Source: Synechococcus sp. NB0720_010 (GTDB lineage: Bacteria > Cyanobacteriota > Cyanobacteriia > PCC-6307 > Cyanobiaceae). From it: a DNA stretch of 64,000 bases. The stretch covers positions 808,045 to 872,044 of the forward strand of contig NZ_CP090898.1 in assembly GCF_023078835.1 (NCBI RefSeq), read 5' to 3'. Made by a program: the position numbers and the translations under genes. Under the pieces are notes generated by a model, which did no database searches, had not been told where the DNA came from, and saw only the letters and a list, made by a program, of their open reading frames with translations. Below are positions 18,505-25,744 of this stretch, one piece after another. How positions within the stretch are numbered: the first letter of the stretch is position 1; every line of letters starts with the position of its first letter.

Positions 18505-19802
18505 TGTCCTCCAACCGCTGGCAGAACGCCTGGTTCCCCGTGGCGTTCCTGCGCGACCTGGACCGCGACCGCCCCACCCCCTTCACCCTGGTGGGGCAAG
18601 ACCTGGTGCTTTGGTTCGACCGCCAAGCCGATGAGTGGAGGGCGTTTGCGGATGTCTGCCCCCACCGGCTGGTGCCCCTTTCGGACGGCCGTCTCAACGC
18701 CGCCGGAGAACTGGAGTGTCCCTATCACGGCTGGAGTTTTGACGGGTCGGGGCGCTGCACACTGCAGCCCCAGGCGGAACCGGGCAGCAGCATCAGTGGC
18801 CGCAGCCACTGCCGCAGCTACGCCACGGCCTGCGCCCAGGGGTTGTTGTTCGTCTTCAGCGGGCCAAGCGAGCAGGCAAGGGAGCAGCCCCTACCGCTGG
18901 TCCCGGTTCTCGATGAGGCCGGCTGGGTGGTGCAGGACACCTTCCGGGATCTGCCGATGGATGCCCTGACCCTGCTGGAGAACGTGCTCGACGCCAGCCA
19001 CGTTCCCTTCACCCACCACGCCACCGTTGGCCGCCGAGAGAACGCGGCCCCCGTCGCACTGGCCCTAACGGGGTTCGATCGCGACGGCTTTAGCGGACTG
19101 TGGGAAGAGGGCCCCAGACGCGGAAAGCTCGGGAGCCAGCACACCCGATTCCTGGCCCCGGGGCTGATGTGGCACGACCTCACCGCCAAAGGGTTCGCCC
19201 GCATCCTCACGGTCGTCTATGCCGTCCCCACCCGTCCTGGGGAATGCCGATTGATCGCCCGCTTTCCCTTTCAATTCAGCTCCCCCTGGCCGGGACGCCT
19301 GCTGCGGCTGCGCCCCCAATGGCTCCAGCACATCGGCAACCACACGGTGCTGGAAGACGACCAGCTCTTCCTGCACTGGCAGGAGCGGGTCATCGAACAG
19401 CGGGGCGGCCGCCATGACGCCCTGCGCCAGTACCACCTCCCCACCCAGGCGGATCTCTACGTCAGAGCACTGCACGACTGGGTCAATCGCTACGGCGGCG
19501 AGCCATTCCCAGGCCAACCGCTACCGCAGCGGCAAAACCGCCAGGCCTTGATGGAGCGGTTTGAGGCCCACACCCGCCATTGCCGCAGCTGCGCCGGCGC
19601 CGATCGGCGGCTGAAGCGCCTGCAGCCGCTCTGCTGGATTCTGGTGGCCCTTGCAGGACTGGGCGCGGCCTGGAGTGGTCCGGGCTGGGCAGGCGGCATC
19701 GCCCTCGCCTTCGGCGTTGCCCTGGCCTTTGGGGCCTGGCGCATTCGGCGCTGGCGCCAGCTGCTGCGCTTTGGCAGCGGGCTGCCCCCCCGCAACCACT
19801 AG
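18504..19802 (+). CDS. Rieske mononuclear iron oxygenase of the PaO/Tic55 type
   Basis: The product is 432 residues. The Rieske [2Fe-2S] ligands are C52-x-H54 and C72-x2-H75 (CPHR and CPYHGW). The mononuclear iron site is in ENVLDASHVPFTHH. The C-terminal CxxC C360-C363 is a hallmark of the pheophorbide a oxygenase/Tic55/chlorophyllide oxygenase group, and two C-terminal hydrophobic segments would anchor it to a membrane. The likely substrate class is a tetrapyrrole or similar hydrophobic ring compound, but this is inferred. The start is the ATG overlapping the previous stop; upstream frame extension to 18438 is inside the preceding gene. Confidence 0.9.
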   Translation: MSSNRWQNAWFPVAFLRDLDRDRPTPFTLVGQDLVLWFDRQADEWRAFADVCPHRLVPLSDGRLNAAGELECPYHGWSFDGSGRCTLQPQAEPGSSISGRSHCRSYATACAQGLLFVFSGPSEQAREQPLPLVPVLDEAGWVVQDTFRDLPMDALTLLENVLDASHVPFTHHATVGRRENAAPVALALTGFDRDGFSGLWEEGPRRGKLGSQHTRFLAPGLMWHDLTAKGFARILTVVYAVPTRPGECRLIARFPFQFSSPWPGRLLRLRPQWLQHIGNHTVLEDDQLFLHWQERVIEQRGGRHDALRQYHLPTQADLYVRALHDWVNRYGGEPFPGQPLPQRQNRQALMERFEAHTRHCRSCAGADRRLKRLQPLCWILVALAGLGAAWSGPGWAGGIALAFGVALAFGAWRIRRWRQLLRFGSGLPPRNH

Positions 19803-20431
19803 GGCAAGACAAACGGAACGGGAGAGTCGAAGTGCATCCAGCGGCCATCGCTTGGATGGCTGAACTCCAGGCCGCAGGCATGCAAGTGCAAGCGCGCCGC
19901 AGAACGCTCGCCGTAGAGGGGATCACCCAAGATCGGATGCCCCAGCGCCTGCAGATGCACGCGCAGCTGATGGGAGCGTCCCGTCAGGGGCTGCAACGCC
20001 AAGCGACTGCAGCTGGAGTGCTGAGACGACAGGCGCCAGTGGGTTCGGCAGGGTTTACCGGCGGGGTCGACGCCATAGAGCGGAGGCCTGTGTTGTCGCT
20101 TGGCGATCGGATGATCAATCCAGCCCTCCTCGCCATCGGGCACGCCGGAGACATCGGCGACGTAGCGCTTCTCAACCCGCCGCTCGGCAAAGGCCTGGCT
20201 CAAGGCGCGGTGGACCAGCGCTGAACGGGCGACGACGATCAAACCGGAGGTGTCCCGGTCGAGGCGATGCACCAAACGGGCTTCGGGCCACTCGGACTGG
20301 ACCGCCGTGATCAAGGAGGCCTTCAGCTCGGGGCCGAGTCCGGGTTGAGACAACAGGCCGCTGGGTTTCTCGAGCACCAGCAAGGCCGCATCCTCGTAGA
20401 CCAACCAAAGCGGATCAAACAACGCAGGCAA
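19799..20431 (-). CDS. RluA-family pseudouridine synthase
   Basis: The product is 210 residues. The catalytic aspartate is D58 in HRLDRDTSG. Other family landmarks are VLEKPSGLLSQPG, KRYVADVSG and LTGRSHQLRVHLQALGHPILGDPLYG. It lacks an N-terminal S4 domain, so it resembles the short RluA/TruC type acting on rRNA or tRNA. Specificity is not readable from sequence. Its stop overlaps the convergent Rieske gene by four bases (CTAG). Confidence 0.93.
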   Translation of the reverse strand: MPALFDPLWLVYEDAALLVLEKPSGLLSQPGLGPELKASLITAVQSEWPEARLVHRLDRDTSGLIVVARSALVHRALSQAFAERRVEKRYVADVSGVPDGEEGWIDHPIAKRQHRPPLYGVDPAGKPCRTHWRLSSQHSSCSRLALQPLTGRSHQLRVHLQALGHPILGDPLYGERSAARLHLHACGLEFSHPSDGRWMHFDSPVPFVLP

Positions 20432-20475
20432 GAACGCTCGACCCTGGCCACACTGGCCCTAGTAGTAGCCGGGCC

Positions 20476-20847
20476 ATGGCACTCGATCAGTTCAAACGGG
20501 CGCTCTCCGCCCTGCTCGAGCAGGCCCCCGAGGATCCCCTCGAGCGCGATGAGTACTTCGAGCTGAACACCCTCCCCAGCTACGGCGGCAGCGGCTTTGA
20601 AGTCGTGATTTGCGATGAAGAGCACGAGATCTTTGCCGTGATCTACACCGATCGCCTGTTCGACGAGGGGGAAGAGGGCCAGGATGCGGTTGAAGCACTC
20701 GTGCCCCCATTCCTTGAGGCCGCCTACGGCCTGACGCCCGAGGAATGGCAAAGCACCGAACCGTTTGATCTCGGCTGGCGGAGCCGCGAATACCTCTGGT
20801 TCATGGAATTCAGCGTGCCCGGGCTCAAACCCACCTGCAGCTACTGA
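20476..20847 (+). CDS. Conserved cyanobacterial protein, unknown function
   Basis: The product is 123 residues, acidic and soluble. Blocks that look conserved are SYGGSGFEVVICDEEHEIFAV and FDLGWRSREYLWFMEF. No transmembrane segment or known catalytic motif is present. It is a single gene between the divergent RluA-type synthase and the convergent next gene, with a gap of only 3 bases to the latter. I do not recognise the family. Confidence 0.65.
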   Translation: MALDQFKRALSALLEQAPEDPLERDEYFELNTLPSYGGSGFEVVICDEEHEIFAVIYTDRLFDEGEEGQDAVEALVPPFLEAAYGLTPEEWQSTEPFDLGWRSREYLWFMEFSVPGLKPTCSY

Positions 20848-20850
20848 GGC

Positions 20851-21189
20851 TCAAGCGCTCCACTGGAGCAGCTGCAGCTCACTTGAGCGCCGGCTGATCA
20901 AAACCAACTGATCGCCATCCACCGCAACAGGCAGTCCCGTCACCCGGCGCAGTTGTTGGCAATCCACCAAGGCCACACCACAGGTCTCCACCAGCAGCGC
21001 GGGCATCAACCCAGGCCCACCCCGCATGCCCAACAGATCCAAGGCCTGACGGACGGCACGGGCCGAGGTGTCGGCTCCCAGCCGCTCCACCAGCTGAGGC
21101 CAAAGATGGTTCACCGGCTCAAAGCCAGAGAGATCGACGTCAAACACCTGCATCGATTCACTGTCTGCCGCCGGCTGGACCGCGGTCAA
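20851..21189 (-). CDS. Hypothetical protein in the sepF-like operon
   Basis: The product is 112 residues, soluble, with mixed alpha/beta character (VFDVDLSGFEPVNHLWPQLVERLG; DLLGMRGGPGLMPALLVETCG; LPVAVDGDQLVLISRR). I see no known motif. Its start overlaps the stop of the short SepF-like gene by four bases, and that gene in turn overlaps the 92-residue gene upstream, so the three are almost certainly one transcription unit. A role linked to division is possible only by association. Confidence 0.6.
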   Translation of the reverse strand: MTAVQPAADSESMQVFDVDLSGFEPVNHLWPQLVERLGADTSARAVRQALDLLGMRGGPGLMPALLVETCGVALVDCQQLRRVTGLPVAVDGDQLVLISRRSSELQLLQWSA

Positions 21190-21467
21190 GCCCGATTCAG
21201 TTGGACGTAGTGCGGGGCATAGAGAAACACCCGCTCCCCCAGGCGCACCTGTTGGGCATCCAAGGCCACCGCTGCACCCGCCAGAAAATCGACGGCCCGC
21301 TGCAGCTGGTCTTCGGCCAAGGCGCTGAAGTTCACCACAACCGTGGCCTGATCACGCAGGGCCGTAATCGCCTCTTGAACCGCATCAAAGCTGGGCGGAT
21401 GGATCACGATCACCTCCGGCCCCCAGCCGGGAGCGTCCTGCTCCGATGGCGGAAAAAATGGATCCAT
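21186..21467 (-). CDS. Short SepF-domain protein
   Basis: The product is 93 residues. It matches the core domain of the cell-division protein SepF: VIVIHPPSFDAVQEAITALRD, VVVNFSALAEDQLQRAVDFLAG and the ending RLGERVFLYAPHYVQL. Normal SepF proteins are about twice as long and begin with an amphipathic membrane-binding helix, which is absent here. It is therefore either a divergent paralog or a truncated SepF. It overlaps both neighbours on the same strand by 1-4 bases. Whether it binds FtsZ is unknown. Confidence 0.75.
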   Translation of the reverse strand: MDPFFPPSEQDAPGWGPEVIVIHPPSFDAVQEAITALRDQATVVVNFSALAEDQLQRAVDFLAGAAVALDAQQVRLGERVFLYAPHYVQLNRA

Positions 21468-21745
21468 CAGCCGCTCGGCTCTTCAGAGGATTCAGGTTCC
21501 TCCTGGGGGCGGAAACGCTCAAGCATTTCGGCCGTCGGATGAATCGTCTCCAGGGCATCCTCGTTATCCAGGAAGGCCTCAAAGGAGCGGAAGCGACAGA
21601 TTGTGGGCTTGATCTCAGGGTCACTGCAGACCTCCTGCCAGCTCAGATGCTTCGGTCTGAGCTCCTGGAAATGGACCAAGGCCTCCTCCAGATCACCCGC
21701 GTCACCGCAGTTTTCTCCCTTCCAGAGCAACTCAAAAAAGGTCAC
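21467..21745 (-). CDS. Hypothetical acidic protein
   Basis: The product is 92 residues with a strongly acidic Glu/Ser-rich tail. The body reads as helices (FFELLWKGENCG, EEALVHFQEL, RFRSFEAFLDNEDAL). No family is recognised. It is the first gene of a three-gene minus-strand unit with the SepF-like gene, overlapping it by one base. There are no signal or membrane segments. Confidence 0.55.
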   Translation of the reverse strand: MTFFELLWKGENCGDAGDLEEALVHFQELRPKHLSWQEVCSDPEIKPTICRFRSFEAFLDNEDALETIHPTAEMLERFRPQEEPESSEEPSG

Positions 21746-21790
21746 GGCCCGTTGCGCTCGGTTGCCCTGAGCCTACGAAGAACCAAGCAC

Positions 21791-21821
21791 AAAAAAAGCT
21801 GGACCACAGATGCGGTCCAGC
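21791..21821 (-). terminator. Intrinsic terminator of the CyAbrB gene
   Basis: Read on the minus strand, the 8-bp stem GCTGGACC / GGTCCAGC with an 8-base loop is followed by seven T residues. It lies 28 bases past the stop of the CyAbrB gene. Confidence 0.9.
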
Positions 21822-21848
21822 CAGGAATCGAAGCCTTGTAGAGAGGGA

Positions 21849-22214
21849 TCAGTCCTCTTCCGCCTCAGCGCCGGCGGGGATCAGCTTGATCTGCTTACGG
21901 CCGAGTTTGATCTCAAACTCATCGCCGGGCTCCAGACCCAGCAGCGCGGTGTAGGCCTTACCCACCAGCAGGTTGCCGTTGCCCTGAACCGTGGCCACAT
22001 AGCTGAGCTTGCGGCCGCCCTTGCCGGTACCACCACCGCCGCCGCCAATGCTGAGACCTTTGGCCTCCAGCAGAGCCTCATAGAAGGCAGTGAAGTTCAG
22101 ACGCTCTGAACCATCTTTTTTGTTGCTGACATACCCGCAGGAGCGAACAAGATCAGACTTGCTGACATCACCCAACTCTTTGACCTTGGCGAGAAGATCA
22201 GATCCGGTCAGCAT
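21849..22214 (-). CDS. CyAbrB-family transcriptional regulator
   Basis: CyAbrB proteins are cyanobacterial DNA-binding regulators, implicated in carbon/nitrogen balance and stress. The protein is 121 residues from the ATG at 22212-22214 (MLTGSDLLAK). It has the family N-terminal region DLVRSCGYVS...LNFTAFYEALLEAKGL, a glycine-rich linker (SIGGGGGG), and a C-terminal AbrB-like SpoVT domain (YVATVQGNGNLLVGKAYTALLGLEPGDEFEIKLGRKQIKL would span it). The frame extends 15 residues further upstream to 22259, but that part is not family-like. It ends in a strong terminator, so it is monocistronic. Confidence 0.92.
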   Translation of the reverse strand: MLTGSDLLAKVKELGDVSKSDLVRSCGYVSNKKDGSERLNFTAFYEALLEAKGLSIGGGGGGTGKGGRKLSYVATVQGNGNLLVGKAYTALLGLEPGDEFEIKLGRKQIKLIPAGAEAEED

Positions 22215-22352
22215 TGAATAGAAATTCGGTTGCGGGAAAGATAGCGGGCCAAGCCACACTCACCAAGGGGGATGGTGTGCATGAAGAGACATTGCACACT
22301 CAAGCAACATCAAACGAAATCCCTAGCGTCAAACCAGACACAGGCGTTCACC

Positions 22353-22550
22353 ATGTTCGTTGGCGAAGTTTTCCTCGAGAGTGTCTCGACCGGCGTCATC
22401 ACAGCTGAAGAAATCGCCTGGATCGCGGCAAAGCAAAGCCAGTTCGACCGGCAAGAAGAGGCGATGGCCCTCAAGCTGGGGCGCTTGCTCGATGAGGGCG
22501 TGATTCAAATCGGCTGCCGCATGCTCGGCGACCACGCCTGCTCGGCCTAG
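22353..22550 (+). CDS. Small conserved picocyanobacterial protein
   Basis: The product is 65 residues from the ATG at 22353; the frame is open further upstream to 22272, but that part has no protein-like character. The sequence is mainly helical (FLESVSTGVITAEEIAWIAAKQ, EEAMALKLGRLLDEG), ending GDHACSA. No known motif. The stop overlaps the convergent DUF427 gene by four bases (CTAG). Similar small proteins are common in Synechococcus and Prochlorococcus genomes; function unknown. Confidence 0.65.
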   Translation: MFVGEVFLESVSTGVITAEEIAWIAAKQSQFDRQEEAMALKLGRLLDEGVIQIGCRMLGDHACSA

Positions 22551-23026
22551 ATCAATTCCGGATGACGGGGGTCCCCTTTAAACGGACCCTCAACGGCTGA
22601 GGTGATCCAACCGCCGTAGAAGCCACCCGGCTGGGGAATCACCAGCTCCTGATCAATCCAACAGCCATCCATCAGCGCGGGGTAGAGCGCGATCCACCCT
22701 GCGATCGGCGCAAACGATGCTGTGGGTTGGACATAGGTCCAGGCCGCCTTGGGCAAGCAGCGATCGCCCAAGACGACGTCGAAGTAGCTCGCGACCCCCT
22801 TCCACTCACAAAAGCTGCGTCCGCCAGCGGGCACCAAGGCACCGGCGGTAAACGCCTCCGCCGGCAGGTAGTAGGTGGGCGGATGGAAGGTTTCCAAGAC
22901 ACGAAAACTCTGCTGGGTCTCCGCCAACAGGGCTCCGAGGGCCCGCACCTGAATGTGCTGTGCGGAAGCCTGCAGGGCAGGAGGCCTGGGGTAATCACAA
23001 ACCCGCTCTGGAGTGGGGGCCATCAA
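22547..23026 (-). CDS. DUF427 domain protein
   Basis: The product is 159 residues. It contains the DUF427 pattern PPTYYLPAEAF, the central GRSFCEWKGVASYFDVV and later IAGWIALYPALMDGCWID. DUF427 proteins are small beta-rich soluble proteins, often single-domain, without an established reaction. No transmembrane segment. It follows the Nif11-like gene on the same strand at about 10 bases, so the two may be cotranscribed. Confidence 0.88.
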   Translation of the reverse strand: MMAPTPERVCDYPRPPALQASAQHIQVRALGALLAETQQSFRVLETFHPPTYYLPAEAFTAGALVPAGGRSFCEWKGVASYFDVVLGDRCLPKAAWTYVQPTASFAPIAGWIALYPALMDGCWIDQELVIPQPGGFYGGWITSAVEGPFKGDPRHPELI

Positions 23027-23035
23027 GCTTCAGCC

Positions 23036-23281
23036 TCAACCAGGAATGAAATTGCGCAATTTCCGAGCCTCTTCTCCGGCGCGGTGCTGGAGCTCGGTAT
23101 CGCTGAGCTGTTCGTCCTCGCGCACCATGGCCGCAATCACGTCGGCCTCCTCGACCTGGAACTGAAGCTCCGCAGCCCAGCCCAGGAGTTCCGCCAGATC
23201 CATCGGTGTCTTCAGCCGTTCAGCCATCTGCGGCTGCGAGCGGGCATACGCAAGAAAGGCATCCAACTGCTGCAGCGACAC
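23036..23281 (-). CDS. Nif11-like peptide
   Basis: The product is 81 residues from the GTG at 23281 (reads MSLQQLDAFLAYARSQ), which matches how Nif11 proteins begin. The domain continues MAERLKTPMDLAELLGWAAELQFQVEEADVIAAM. Nif11 domains serve as leader peptides of ribosomal natural products (for example prochlorosins) in some cyanobacteria, but here no Gly-Gly cleavage site or cysteine-rich core follows; the tail is AGEEARKLRNFIPG. The frame is open up to 23380, but that extension overlaps the divergent gene and is not family-like. Confidence 0.75.
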   Translation of the reverse strand: MSLQQLDAFLAYARSQPQMAERLKTPMDLAELLGWAAELQFQVEEADVIAAMVREDEQLSDTELQHRAGEEARKLRNFIPG

Positions 23282-23372
23282 GACCCTTTTTCGAAAGCAC
23301 CGGTCTAACGGAACCCAGCCCTCGTCAAAGGACCGATCGCGCATCAAACTTGCCCCAGACGCGTGCATCGGC

Positions 23373-23735
23373 ATGTCCACCCCCCTCCCTCAATGGATGC
23401 GCCTGCTCGGTGCGGGGCTCACGGGGCTGCTGGCCGTGCTGTTTGTCGTGGTGCTGCAACAGACCCGTGAACAGGGTCAACGGCTGCAGCAACTGCAGGA
23501 CAAGGTGCAGACGATCGAAAACGCCAACGACCTGGAGCGCACCAACGCCCTCGAAGAGCAACTGCGCTCGACGGTGGAACGGCTGCAGGCCCTGGAGGGC
23601 ATCGAGCAAAAAGTCCAGAGCCTCAGCAGCCAGGTCCAGACCCTGCGGGATCTGCAGCGGTCCCGCTCCTCACTCTTCCCCTATGAGTCAGGCGGGCCTT
23701 CGCGGCCCCTGCCTGCGCTTCCGCAGCTGCCTTAA
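23373..23735 (+). CDS. Membrane-anchored coiled-coil protein, unknown
   Basis: The product is 120 residues. One hydrophobic segment near residues 10-28 (LLGAGLTGLLAVLFVVVL) is followed by a long Gln/Glu/Leu-rich coiled coil (about 30-95) and a Pro-rich C-terminus. The pattern suggests an inner-membrane or thylakoid protein with a helical soluble part. No family is recognised. It ends one base into the start of the aminotransferase gene, implying cotranscription. Confidence 0.6.
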   Translation: MSTPLPQWMRLLGAGLTGLLAVLFVVVLQQTREQGQRLQQLQDKVQTIENANDLERTNALEEQLRSTVERLQALEGIEQKVQSLSSQVQTLRDLQRSRSSLFPYESGGPSRPLPALPQLP

Positions 23736-24895
23736 TGGCGGCCGCTCAACGCTTCGATCAGATCCAGACACCGGTCATCCCCGTGATGGCCCAGTTGATC
23801 GCGGCCACCCCAGGAACCCTCTCCCTCGGGCAAGGCGTGGCCCCCTGGGCGCCACCGGAGGAGGTGCTCCAAGCTATGGCGGCGGCACTGCGCAACGATC
23901 CCGACCTGCATCGCTATGGACCGGTGGCCGGGGATCCAGAGCTTCGCGCCGAGCTACGGCACTGGCTTGAGCAGCAACACCAGATCGACTGCAGCGCCAG
24001 CGAGATCCTGATCACAGCCGGCAGCAACATGGCCTTTCAGGCGGTGGTGCAGGCGCTGTGCGATCCAGGGGATGAGGTCATCCTCCCGGTCCCCTACTAC
24101 TTCAACCACGAGATGGCAGTCCGCATCGCCGGAGGACATCCGCGAGCGGTTGAGGCGGGGGTCATCCCTGATCCCGCTCTGCTGGAGGAGGCCATCACGG
24201 AGCGAACTCGGGCGATCGTGACCGTCTCACCCAACAACCCCAGCGGCGCGATCGTTCCGCGGCCGGTTCTTGCGGCTATCAATCAGCTCTGCGCCCGCCG
24301 CGGCCTGATCCACATCAGCGATGAGGCCTACGCCCTGTTCCATTACGGAGCGGAGCGCCCCTGGAGCCCCGGTGCCAGAGCCGGCAGCGGCGGGCACACC
24401 ATCACCCTGGGATCCCTCTCCAAAAGCCATGGCATGGCGGGCTACCGCATCGGCTGGGCCGTGGTGCCGCCGGAGCTGATGTCAGCCCTGACCAAGGTGC
24501 AGGACACCTCCTTGATCGGGCCGCCCAAGCTGAACCAATGGGCCGCCCGGGCCGCCTTAGCCGTGGGACCCCAGTGGTGCCGGGACAAGATCCAGACCCT
24601 GGCGGAGCGGCGGGAGCAGGTCCTCGGTGCCCTTGGGCCAGCGAGCCCCAAGCGACCCTGGCGTCTGTTGAACCAACCGGAGGGTGCCTTTTATGCCCTG
24701 CTTGAACTGGACAGCAGCCTGAGCGCAGACCAGATGATGAAGCGCCTCATCGTTGACCATCAAGTAGCCCTGGCCAGCGGCAGCAGCTTTGGGCTGAAGG
24801 GTGCCTGCCTGCGGCTGAGTTACGGGATGCTCAGCGGAGACGACCTCGCCGAAGCCCTAAGGCGACTCGAGCGCGGGCTCTTGGCCTTGAGCTAA
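23735..24895 (+). CDS. PLP-dependent class I/II aminotransferase
   Basis: The product is 386 residues. The PLP lysine is in the motif SLSKSHGMAGYRIGW, typical of fold-type I aminotransferases of the AspC/MalY group. Other landmarks are GSNMAFQAVVQAL, SPNNPSGAIVP and the C-terminal LRLSYG. The amino-acid substrate is not determined; aspartate, aromatic or methionine-cycle transamination are all possible. The stop abuts the convergent ABC permease stop with no gap. Confidence 0.9.
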   Translation: MAAAQRFDQIQTPVIPVMAQLIAATPGTLSLGQGVAPWAPPEEVLQAMAAALRNDPDLHRYGPVAGDPELRAELRHWLEQQHQIDCSASEILITAGSNMAFQAVVQALCDPGDEVILPVPYYFNHEMAVRIAGGHPRAVEAGVIPDPALLEEAITERTRAIVTVSPNNPSGAIVPRPVLAAINQLCARRGLIHISDEAYALFHYGAERPWSPGARAGSGGHTITLGSLSKSHGMAGYRIGWAVVPPELMSALTKVQDTSLIGPPKLNQWAARAALAVGPQWCRDKIQTLAERREQVLGALGPASPKRPWRLLNQPEGAFYALLELDSSLSADQMMKRLIVDHQVALASGSSFGLKGACLRLSYGMLSGDDLAEALRRLERGLLALS

Positions 24896-25744
24896 TCAGC
24901 CCTTCACCGCATCGCCGGTGGCGCTGGGGAGGATGAAGCGCTGGAGTCCAATGAACAACACCAGCACCGGCACGATCGAGACGACCGCACCGGCGGCCAC
25001 CAGGCGCCAATCGAGGGAAAAACTGCTGGCCAGTTGTTGCAGCCCCAGGGGCAGGGTGTAGAGGTTCCGGTCATCCAGGATCACCAGCGGCCAGAGGAAA
25101 TCACTCCAGGTGCCGATAAAGACAAACATCGCCAGGGTGATCAAATCCGCCTTGGCCGCAGGGATCATCACGTTCCACCACTCACCCAGGCGACTGCAGC
25201 CATCAATCCGAGCCGCCTCCTCCAGTTCCACTGGCACGCCAGCAAAGCTTTGCCGCAGCAGAAAAATGCCAAAGGCCGTTGCCGCCTGGGGAATGATCAG
25301 GGCCCAGAGGGTGTTGCGTAGACCCAGCTGCACCATCAGTAGGTAGAGCGGGATCATCACCACCTGAAAAGGAATCAGGATCGTCGCCACCACCAAAGCC
25401 AGCACCAGGCCTCGCCCGGCAAAGCGCATCCGCGCCAAGGGGTAGGCGGCCAGGGAGCAGAACAGCAGGTTGGCGAACACCGCGCAGCCGCTGACGATGG
25501 TGCTGTTGAGGATGTAGCCCCACATGGGGTTGTCCTCGAACAAGCGCAGGTAGGCCTCCAGGCTCGGTTGGCTCGGGAAGAGCGCCGGGGGGCTGGTGAA
25601 GATGTCTTCGGCCGGCCCCTTCAAGGACGTGCTCACCAGCCAGAGCAGGGGCACGAGCATCGCCACCGCAATCAGCAGCAGCGCAATCAACTGGAGGCCG
25701 CGGAGCAACACAGACCGCCGGCGGCCGCTGATGGGCTCAGCCAT
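24896..25744 (-). CDS. Sugar-type ABC transporter permease, MalG/GgtD-like
   Basis: The product is 282 residues with about six membrane segments. The cytoplasmic EAA loop, which contacts the ATPase, is visible as ELEEAARIDGCS. The family imports sugars or compatible solutes such as glucosylglycerol (GgtD) in cyanobacteria. Its ATG overlaps the leuA stop by one base (TGATG on the minus strand), so it is translated from the leuA transcript. No partner permease, binding protein or ATPase gene is in the window, so the substrate is not known. Confidence 0.85.
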   Translation of the reverse strand: MAEPISGRRRSVLLRGLQLIALLLIAVAMLVPLLWLVSTSLKGPAEDIFTSPPALFPSQPSLEAYLRLFEDNPMWGYILNSTIVSGCAVFANLLFCSLAAYPLARMRFAGRGLVLALVVATILIPFQVVMIPLYLLMVQLGLRNTLWALIIPQAATAFGIFLLRQSFAGVPVELEEAARIDGCSRLGEWWNVMIPAAKADLITLAMFVFIGTWSDFLWPLVILDDRNLYTLPLGLQQLASSFSLDWRLVAAGAVVSIVPVLVLFIGLQRFILPSATGDAVKG

